Source: Haliclona indistincta
Taxonomy: Eukaryota > Porifera > Demospongiae > Haplosclerida > Chalinidae
DNA length: 64,000 nucleotides
NCBI GenBank assembly: GCA_964017065.1
Contig: OZ024792.1
Location: forward strand, 1,889,254 to 1,953,253
Direction of reading: 5' to 3'
Both the position numbers and the translations under genes were made by a program. Position 1 is the stretch's first letter; each line of letters begins with the position of its first letter. Under the pieces are notes generated by a model. It did no database searches, was not told the origin of the DNA, and saw only the letters and a list, made by a program, of their open reading frames with translations. Shown here one piece after another: positions 48,101 to 59,100 of this stretch.

Positions 48101-51100
48101 TGAGTATAACAAATTGCTCTTCTAAGGGATTAGGTCTATACAACTCTTAATCATAATTCCCATGTTTACAGCACTTCTCTTGCAATAAACAAATAAAATT
48201 TCTGTCTTAGATTCATAAGCTTTTTATGAGAGAAGAATTGTTAGTAAGGGACAGTACTGTGCAGCTGTGACCAGTAGGGCTCTTGTTTGAAAAGTGACAG
48301 TGTAGGGTTTGAAGGGGATCTTTTGGTTGGTGTGATATTCAGAGTGAGTAGTACCTGAGTCCCTGTGACTAAAATTCTTATTCTTGTGCTATGGTGCTTG
48401 ATCAATTCCAAACTCGAATTCCAATGATGTTTGTAATTACGAATTCACAACTGGGTGGTAGTGCACCCACTTGGAGGCTCTTGTCACAAGAATAATGAGA
48501 CATTGATGGTCTACACAGGTGTTTTATCCAACTGTGTGTAGGCGTACGGTTTGTTGATACACATAATTTGATAGCAGACTCAAATATTTCCCTGTGTATT
48601 TAATCCACTCATGCGATCGTTAATTGGTGAATGTCCTCGCATGTGTGTATGTGTGGTCGGTTTTATGCTGTCAGGCTCACAACCGATGCATATTAGACAT
48701 ACCCGTGTCAGTGTATATGCGTAATGCGTGCATACCTCGTGCAAGGACGTGCATTAGCCTGACTCTAACTATGCTTGCAATGCAGCTAGTGACGCAGTTT
48801 GGATCACATGTGTTTTGATATGTGATGTCAAGGTTGGGGTGTACTGGCACACCTGGCAGCTGGTTGAGACCCCCTGGCTCAGAACAATGCTAGTCATAGC
48901 TTGTGTGTGTATTTGTACCAAGACCATTCATGAGGTTGTTGATGATACACTCCATTCATTGGACAGGTGCTGCTTCATAGCAGTGAGAGAGATGAGAGAT
49001 AAAGAACAGTGTCTGTTCACAGATGTGCTACAGATGTGATAATCATGGTTATCTAACCCTCATTGTCTATAAAGTTTCCCTGTGAACCACACCCATGTAT
49101 TATGTGATTACTGGTTTGTGTGGTTGAGTCTACGCTCTGTTTGTTCGATGTCCGCTGCAGTTGTTTGGCGCCGAAGATTCCTGACAGTGACATACCTTGC
49201 ATCCATTTAGCGCAATAAAGCTTAGGCGGGGCTTGCAATACTGAATTAAGCTGGTCTTTAATAGTTGTCATGGTAACCATGCAGTTGCGCGCATTATCAC
49301 GCCTTCAGCAGACGCCTGCCGTGCCACTATTGTACATATGTATAATGGTGTCGTTTCCCTCACAGTAGCATAGAATGCTTCCCTCATCTGTAGCAGAGAA
49401 TGCTTCCCACATCAGTAGCCAGAATGTTGTGACAAGTGTTCCATAAGGTTGTGGTGTAGGAGGACATCGCCTACCATCACACAAAGGAATTCTCAACCAG
49501 CCTGTCCTTATAGTTATGTTAGCTTTGACTGTCTGGTGTATTGGGTGACCAGGAAGACTATAGTTTAGTAGGGACTCTCAAAGCTAGACCAGCAGTCTTA
49601 TGTACATAATGACAACGGTTAATGATATTCACTAGATTTGAATAGAATTCATGTCAGCTGGAGTAATTCTTATTGGGTGTATTGTCTTTGCTGTGACCGC
49701 TGGAATGTAGTGGTGTTGGTAGTATCCAGTGATAAATGATAATGAGGTCTCCTTACTCTAGCATGCACCTGTGTGGTGTTGTATAACCACCTCTCTGTCA
49801 ACTGGGTATTGGTTACCAGTGCAGCTGTGTAACCAGCCTGCCTCCAGTTATCTCATTCAACCTATGTGTGTGTATGATCTATTGATAAGAAATTACCCAC
49901 TCACTCACACACTCTTACGCTTCTCTTTCTCTCTCACACAGAGTTTCAAAACGGCGAAGCTCAAGCACAGGACAAGGACAACCCAATCTTTGCTGCAACA
50001 GGTTACTTATCCTAACTACTAGGTGTTCCTAATCAATTTAATTGTTGGTGTAACAACATGCACTATACATCTCAACATCCCTTGAGTCTTGTACCCACCT
50101 GGTATTAAGAGTCCACTGTGGTCTCCTAGTTTCTTTGACAATTAAGCATGAAACAAATTTTCAATTATTTTTGAGCCAGTGTTTTCAGCCCTGCTGTAGT
50201 AATCTATTGGTGCCCTACAAGTGTAGATTTGTATTCAGCTATCGCAGCTGCTAGTATCTGGGTATTTTGGTGTGAAAAGGCTTCTGTACTACCACTTACT
50301 CACAATCATCCATGTACACACAAACCGCAAGCATGTATACAAATATCGGCGCTAGATGCGAAAGCTTTAAGAACTCGAAAGTTGTATAATATCCAGGGGT
50401 CAAAATTTGAATCGTACCCATTACTAAAAAAATTTATTCTGAATCCAGTGGTAATTTTTATTGCACCCTGTGTTCAAATTTGTATTGTACCTGGTGGTTA
50501 AATTTGTATTGCACCCTGTGTTCAAATTTGTATTGCACCATGTGTTCAAATTTGTATTGTACCTGGTGGTCAAATTTGTATTGTACCCTGTGTTCGAATT
50601 TGTATTGTTGTTCAAATTTGTATTGTACCTGGTGGTCAAATTTGTATTGTACCCTGTGTTCAAATTTGTATTGTACCATGTGTTCAAATTTGTATTGTAC
50701 CCTGTGTTCAAATTTGTATTGTACCATGTGTTCAAATTTGTATTGTACCATGTGTTCAAATTTGTATTGTACCTGGTGGTCAAAAATTGTATTGTTCTAG
50801 CATAGTTTGTATGTTAAAGTGATCAATTATCCAGGCTGTGACACCTGTTCGCAGAGAATGGTCGTGTTACCCATAGTAGCATTCTCTTCATTACTCTGTG
50901 TTTAAAACACTCTTGTTTCCAGTATGCACGTGTGTAAACGATGACGTCTTGATGCTCCAGAAGTATGCCTACAATTTTGTTACAGGGTGTTCACAAGAGT
51001 AGCAGGTGTGTTTGTTGTGCGTGCTCTATGCCTCTCTTAATAGCACATGACATGTTCACACACAAAACACTCCATGTACACACCTGTTCCAGCTCTCTGT

Positions 51101-53374
51101 GACTGCATGTTTAGTTGAGAAGTCGGTAATTGTGTGGTACATGTAAATGCACTGTGTGATCTTATGTATGCGTACATGTACTGGTCACTTTGAGGGAATC
51201 CGTGTGTGTTGGCTTGTTTTATCTCAACTAGGCTGTTGCTGAGGTTCTTGTTCGTGGGAACTTTTATGGTTTTGGGGATTCCACTCTAGCACCTAACACA
51301 CTTACCAGTTCACTTATCGTCGACTGTCAAAATGGAATTTCAGCTCTTTTGTTAGTCTGTTTGATCCATCAATTGGTTTAAGCTGCTCGTGGAATGCAAA
51401 ACTATCGCCATCTGGCAATCAGTGGGCGACCTGGTTGAAATGCCATCACCTGCGATCTACTAACTTACTGTCTTCTCTAATAATCATTTTCGATTTAGAC
51501 CCACAGAATTTGGATTCCATTGCAAGTACGCATCATTCCAGTCCTAAGGGGAGTTTGTTTTCTTCTAAGTGTCACGTTCGAGCCACTTAACCTCTGCACT
51601 TCTGAGCTCTGTTCTAAATAAACCACTTATCTAGCGCCCTGGTACTTCAGTACAAGTCGGTTTCACTTGTTATATTTACAGCATTCTTGAGGTATTGGTC
51701 TCGTAACAACCTGGTTTAGTGAATTATGACAAGAATGCGTCAAGCTACACCTGTGTTCCGTGCGGTCCTTTGGTCTTCTAATGCGATAATTAATTTTTGA
51801 CCAGTTCAGGTGGTTAGGAGGCGATCTTTGTCGGCACTTACATTAGCATTGTTTGAATGCCGTGCTCATTAATCGACCTATGCTAGCACATTGGTGACTG
51901 CCAACTTGTCACTTGTCGTGCCATTCATTGATGAGGGTTCTGTGGATGTCACTAACTGACAGCTATTCCGGGTGTGCATGTGGGAGGATATCGAGGCTGC
52001 TGAATGGAGAAGCAGAGAGAGACAGACAATACCAAGTCTCTCTGTGTTACAGGGAGACTTGGTATTGTTAGTACTGTGATGCAAAATAGCTGATAGTTTC
52101 TGAGAAATGCACTCACCCCTCTTATTGCATAGCGGAATGACTTGATTTGTCAGTCATTCTTTTATATGGTATTTGCTTCCTAGCTACTTCATGGGTGTGT
52201 CCCATATCATTGAGTTGACTCTTGAATTAACTATATTCATTGTCAATTTGTTTGCAATGAATTTGATCTACGTTCAAATCACCTCCTGAACTCTGCAAAA
52301 TTCCGATATGGTAATTCTGTGAGCTCAGTCTAGAACACCTGCAGCTTCTCAACCAGACTAGCTGTCTACACAGACAGCCCATCCCAGCTTGTATCAGGTC
52401 AATACAACCCGCAAGTTTGTTTGTAAGCTTGACTGATAAGCAAGTTGGGCTGTAATGAGTAGAGATTGTGGCGGGTGTGTAGTGTTTGAGCACTCCATTG
52501 TGTGCTTAGTAGGCTCACTTGTGGTCGGATGATGCAGGTGTCCTCATTAGTGAGACACATTGGGGATGTCATGTTTCCAGACTACAAACTCAATTACCAC
52601 CTGTTACTATGACCACACACAATGCTCTGTGTGTGTGTGCTTTACTACCATTTGTACATGACCTGTGATAATGAGTGCATGTGGTATGCTGCTCAGGTTC
52701 ACCACTTAGAGATAGCACACTGGCATAGATGTAGTAGCTCTTTTAGGTCAATTTGTATACAATGAGGGGTGCATGCTTATGTCCTGACTCACCATCTGCT
52801 CCTCTCCGGAGATAGTGCAGGTTAGTCTGGCTTCGTATACAAGCAAAGCTCCTTGTGTGTATGCTTTAGACACATTTGCATTTTAGAGGTTTGGAAATGT
52901 ACCATCTGCTTATTCAGAGATGGCGAGGCTACATGTGTGCTTTAGCATTTGAGGATTGGTGAGGTTTCGTATGCACCTTGTGTGTGCATACATCTGTCCT
53001 GTGGCTAACCATTGTTATTGTGTGGGGGCCGATAGGACCTTGTATGATTCATCCTGTTGTGTACCCTTCTCTAAATGTAGTGACAATGTTGTCACAACCA
53101 CTCTCTATCTGAATACGGCAATCAGTTGCTGGACCAGAACATAGTGAAAGTGGATTTTAATGCTCACAGTACCAGCCAATGTCAATTCCATGTATACACG
53201 ATGTCCACAATAGTTTCACCATTATATCGGTAGCTAACACACGCATGTGTGTGTGTTCGTGTGTGATGTCAGCACTCACGAAATCGAACTCAAAGCAAGG
53301 GGTGTTGTAATTTGCACGCTTCTTCCCTGACTCATGAATACTTGAGCAATATACCAGGGCTTCTGTTTAACTTA

Positions 53375-53407
<33 letters not shown>

Positions 53408-55997
53408 CTGATTATTTTTATCGTTTCTAGGTGCAATATGGAGTGCGATTGGTAAGGCAGTCAACGGTCTAATGGCACAAGAGAAGGAACCACCAACTGA
53501 GGGTCACCATTCCAGCCATTCACCAGCAGGTGTTCCTCCTGCACCATCTGGTGTGGGGAACCCAAGGTATGAAGGTTTCCTTGTACAGGTGTGCCTGTTA
53601 TGCTGTTTAGAAGGCAGTTAACGGTGTTTTCTTAGCATGTTAAACTAACTTACATGCTAACTCTGCAAATACTAGTCTGCCAAATCCTTGTACATCAAAC
53701 CAGACCCATTACAGAATGAACATTTCCCTAGCGCCTCAAAGAGATTTCGGCTGTTCTCTCTTGGCTAGTACAGGCTGCTATTACACGTCCTGGTTTTGTC
53801 AAATTATGCATTTTGGTTTAAATAATTTACAAACACTCGTCATAGAATCCTCATGAAAAGAATACCATAACTCAATAAATTTTCTTTGAATAAATATTAG
53901 TAATCAGATGATATTGCTGATGAGTGGGAAATGAAATTTAACATATAAATATCTGAACTATGGTACATGTCCTTCAAATAATGCAGTGGTTGAGGGTGGA
54001 AGTGTTCGTTTGTTTGGGGCAGTAAGCTGCCTTCCGCTGGACACCGACCGAGTCAGCTGACGAAACTGCTCATATGAAGGCTTTTAAAGTGAGGGTAGTG
54101 CTGTCATTGCGACCAGGCAGGCGTAGAAAGAGAGAGGGGAAGTTGAGAGGGAAAGGTGAAGAGTCTCCTAGAGTACATTGTGTAGGGTCTATACCGACAT
54201 GCTGTGAAGCATATCCACTGCCGTCTGCAGTTGTAGATCCTGAAGGAAAAAAATAAAGATATTCATGAACCAGTGTTTTGATTGAATTCATTGTGTTCTA
54301 TTCGAGCAGCTGTTGGGTGCCCCATGCAGAGACAGTTATGCGAGTGCAGCACTAAACGTACCTCGCTGTTGCTTGCTATGAGCATTCGCTCCAGGTAAGT
54401 GATGTAAGCTATAGTCTTTTCAACCAACGCCAACTGCAGAAGAAGAAAAAAGAAATTTTAAACATTGAATTGTGCAGCAATAAAAGTTTTCAATTCATGC
54501 AGTGCAGTGAGAGATGTCTGCATTTGCTAAATGCTCTTACCTCGGACAGTTCTTGCTTGTCGTCGGTTTTGGGCAGCAGTCTTTTGAGCTCAGCGACTGT
54601 TTCTTGTTTCGACATGGCTTTGGAGAGCTGCTTCACGCTGCGTTGCACTGGTGAAGATGGCTGACGCTTGTTGACTTGTAGTTTCGACGAGTGAGTACCT
54701 GAATCAAGATTAGCGCCAGTAAACACACTGCTGCTTTGCAACAACAAGCTGCAATGCCTTGCTTACCGGGGTTAGAGAAACGTGAGTATTTGGGGCTTTC
54801 TGGTCTGTTCATCTGACGGGTCATATCGAGATAAAGCACAAGAGAAGGTTTTGTTGCTGTCACGCTCTGTTCTCTGCACTGGAATGCACGGACTGGCGGC
54901 TGTACAGCTGTGTAAAGCTCGCTGGTGGGATGCTGGTTTTTATACCAACAAGGCAGGCCAGGTGCATTATGCGACGTATTGTCTGACCGGATGCCGGTGG
55001 TCAGCGGAGTGATTGTGGCTATGAATATTACCTGACGCCCACGTGTTTTAGGTGCTAGTTAGCCCCGCCTTTATTGTTGTTTGTGATGGGCGGATTGCAG
55101 AACAAGTGTAGGCGGTCCAGAGCATTTGAACAGGTGTAGCCACCCGCTGTGTTTGAATGGATAGCTTCTCCTACAGCTTACAGTGCTACACACCTCAGTC
55201 AGCTACACCCTGGCTGTTTAGTCTACTCACCGCCCACACTTTGACACTGTATTCTGTGGGCAGACCAGTATGCTAGACCTCTTAGGAACTTCACTAAACA
55301 ACACACCTGCATGCTGTCAGTCTTTGTAGCCCACCAGCCAAGCTTGCAGCTGTATATTAGTGCTAATAGGGGTATAATACCTGAGCTGTGCAGCTGTTGT
55401 CTCAATCATGCCTGGGCTGTGTTTTGCTCAGCTGGACTATACCAATGCATGCAGTTTACTGTTTACATCAACTTGCTATTGCTAGATTACAATTTACAAC
55501 AACTCGTATTTTGTGAATAGTGTGCAGTCAGACACTAAACTTTTCATACTTGTACTTTCAATCCAACACTGTGTCATAACTTTGCATTAATCAATGAGTG
55601 TAAAAGCAGAGTGGTTGGTACACACACCAGCTGCAAGCTTGTACTACCTGGAAGCCGATGAACCATGTATGCTATATGAATACTAAATCCCTTGACTGTC
55701 CAGTATTTCAGCTTACAGTGACCATTAAGTTCAGCAGTAACCTGTAGCAATGTATTGGGAAGTAGGATGTCATTGTGTGTTTTCTTGTGCACCTGGGCAA
55801 CCCATCAGTGAGACATTGAAACCAGTGATACTGCACAGGTTGTTTGTCAACGCTCACCTAAGCCAAACTGTTAAACTCATATTGTACACAACCACTGCAA
55901 AGTGTTGATCTCATCACATGATAATCGTGGGTCTTTACAATAGTCCCAAGATTACTAATCTGATACACATTGTATTTCCCACTTATATCACTTACCC

Positions 55998-56051
<54 letters not shown>

Positions 56052-56118
56052 TCCCCCTCCCTCCCTCTCTCTCCCCCTCCCTCCCTCTCTCTCCCCCTCC
56101 CTCCCTCTCTCTCCCCCT

Positions 56119-56161
<43 letters not shown>

Positions 56162-59100
56162 TCTCTCTCCATCCTCTCGTCTGCCCTCATCTTTCCATCT
56201 TGTTTTCCTCTCTTCTCTCGTCCTCTGTCAACACACACAGCACCAGTAAGGATGCTACATCAGAATCTCCATTAAAGGTATGGTACTGTTGTGTATTATA
56301 TTCAAAACCATAACTATCAGTATAGTGGGACACAACATTGAGCCTTGTGCAGTACCTTTCAGACTTTGTTATTTGTGAATTTTGTATACAATGCAAGTAT
56401 CTAGAGTAAACACAAGGCTTAGAGTTTGTGATAGAGCATGTCTTTGTTTTCTCTATGTAAATACACTGTCTTTCTACCTCAGACAGACCAGGACAGCCTT
56501 CACCAGCAAGTATCCAGGTGGGGATTGAATGTTTCATTTGAACTTTGTTCCCAAGCATGCTAATTTTGTTTGTATATAGAGCGGCAGTGTTGTGGCTCCC
56601 CATGTCCTCCTGGTATACACAAGTGTTAGGTGTTTTGTTGTAATCAGTAACCTATATAGGTTATCTGCTATCCTATTGTGACACCCATTTTGAATTGTGA
56701 CCACCTGTGCTGGGTATACATAGAATTGGGTTTCTCTATCTCCTGCTGGGGAGGAGGTTAGCCCTGTATATCAGCTCTTGTGGTTGAGAGGCCCCAGGGA
56801 AGTGTTCTCTTTCCCAGACTAAGCCTTGTTCACACTAAACTGGTAATGCCTCTTGGGACTGCCAGTGTCTGCCAGTGACAACTGTGGGAAAGGCGGTGGG
56901 TGGTATTGGACACACAGCTGGTCTATACCTGGGCTGGGATTGCCTGCAACAGTGGTGTGGGCAGGGCACTCGAGTAGCTAGATGCAGTCCCTACCACCAC
57001 CTGGCTTGATTCACTCATGGTCAAACTGTGGTTTGTTCACTACCAAAACAGTTCCCTTTTGACTAATTATGTCATCCATCCCCTAAACCTTTTCTCACTG
57101 TTTTCAACCCCATGTGTGGGTTGATAATTCAATTTGAAAACAATCACATCCCTGGCTACAACTGAATACAGCAGAATACAACTAATTCACATGTAGTAAG
57201 ATATTCATTGGTGTCCCTAATCAGCTTCTGATAATTTTGTGTGGGATCTGAGCCATAATCTGTAAAGTGCACACTATTCTTATCCATTTTACAGTGCTAG
57301 TATTCAAGATTCTTCACAGCCTAATCTCCCAAGTGGTAAGTGATAGTAAAATGCCGACAATATTAAGTAACCTGTCTCGTAACTGTATATTGCAAACACA
57401 CACACACCTGGTCGTTCCTGCGATCTCAAGTTTAAAGACAAACATTTGTCTTGAATTACCCTGCACTGGTATATTTTGACTTGTTTCTTCTCTCAGCTGC
57501 AGGAAGCTTGCCTGACAACGCAGTCCCTAACTCTGAAAGAGAACAGTCAATGTCTACCATTGACAAAGATGCACCAACTTTCGATGTCTCTAAGCGCTCC
57601 ACTTCAGAAGATGCAAGTGTTAATTTTTCCGAGCTAGGGCCGACCGACATTCTCAAGTCTACAGCGACTTCTCAAACTAGTCCAGATCTGCCTCCCACAG
57701 TTCTGCTGGTTCCATCAGACTCTGAGCAGAGCAGCATACTAACTGACCCTCCCACAGTTTACCCATCACCAGATCAGGGCTCACCGCAGCCAGACAGACA
57801 TACTGATTTAGATTGCTGTGGAGAAGAAGACAAGGAACCACCTGTTGCCCCTTCAGTAACTAGTCATGACAAGAACGAAACTAAAACCGAAGCTCTTCCA
57901 TTAAATGAACCTCCTCTTTCTCCACCACCTTTTCCTTCTCCTCCTTCTACCACTAGCTCATTCCAGGAAAAGCTTACTGAAACCCTTTCTGACAGAGATG
58001 CAGGTGGGCGAGACATGACTACCTCTACTTCCACCTCACAACAAGGCAGTGATGGTGTAATTGGTGAAACAAAAATCGTATCTCACAGTTATGACTTTCC
58101 TTCTGAAAATGGTGCTCTAGAAAAGCCAGACATGTTTTCACAAGGGCCCACAGTGGGGGTGTCTGAGGACACTAGCGCTAGTGAATCAGCACAGCACTCT
58201 GAAGATAAACAGACTTCATTGATCAACAACACTAACCGCCAAGCCAATATCAGCTGTAATGGTGACTTAGAGGGACAAATTACACTAGAACAAGACCCTA
58301 ATGGAAACTCTTCAAAGGCGGAGAATGCGGATAGTGGTGGTATTGTCAACACTGATCCGAGCCCTGTCAGTGATGGTGCTGCTGAAGGCAAACAAGTGGC
58401 AAGTGGGAGTACTTCCACTAACCAGGCTGGTAGTGAAACTCTTGATCAAGAGGGGATTTTGAAGGAGGCTAGTGGCACCACTAGTGAGGGGTTGGTCTCT
58501 GCTGTTGTCACAGGTGGCGCAGAAAGAGGAGGGCTTACAGGTGCTGATGTTACAGCTGGCAGTGGACTGCCTGATGGTTCTGCTAGCAGTAGCTCAACTA
58601 GTAGCTCCACCACCAGCAATGGAGGAGGGAATGGTGCAGCTGGAGCAATGGTCAGAGACAAGTCAGTGTTTGTGAAACTGTCCAACAGAATCAACATGTT
58701 GGAGAGAAACATAAGCTTATTCACCAGCTACTTAGACCAAATTAGTAGCAGGTAAATCAACCTTTCGCTTTCTCCCTCTCTCCTTCCCTCTCTCCTTCCC
58801 TCTCTCCTTCCCTCTCTCCTTCCCTCTCTCCTTCCCTCTCTCCCTCCCTCTCTCCCTCCCTCTCCCTCTCTCTTTACTGTGCCGTCTTTGTGTTATTGTA
58901 GTTTAAAACGAAGCAAAAACAAGACGGAAGACATGCAGAAGACTCTTGATCGCCGTATGCATACTCTGAATGAGACAGTGTGCTTGCTGCAGAAACAGGT
59001 AAGCAGTGTACACTTTAATTAGCTAACAACCTCATGAATTTCTTAATGAGTGCTGGACAGTCTGACTATGTCAATTAGTCGACTTAAAAGTAGTCAAGTT

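Larger units (their letters stand above)
37321..49941. other. Giant (12.6 kb) SUCO intron rich in tandem arrays
   Basis: The exon before ends AAT-CCA-G and the exon after continues in the same phase, so the whole span is intronic in this model. It holds the 26-bp, 11-bp and 54-bp arrays listed separately, a (GA)n at 45084-45112, and a possible short inverted-repeat element at about 40154-40319 (ends TACTGTATAGCGGG and TGCTATATGGTA). The stretches 39720-41580, 42290-45080 and 45120-49900 contain only short ORFs without recognisable products. Other introns in this window are mostly 50-1500 bp. Confidence 0.75.

Noticed and set aside
50424..50805. Repeated Y-N-T-N-L-N-T and related ORFs on both strands
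   Set aside because: Product of a 24-bp array whose length is divisible by three; no signal peptide, splice sites or relatives.
55918..56313. Ser/Leu/Pro ORFs in the TC-rich tract
   Set aside because: Low-complexity translation of a pyrimidine array upstream of SUCO exon 12.
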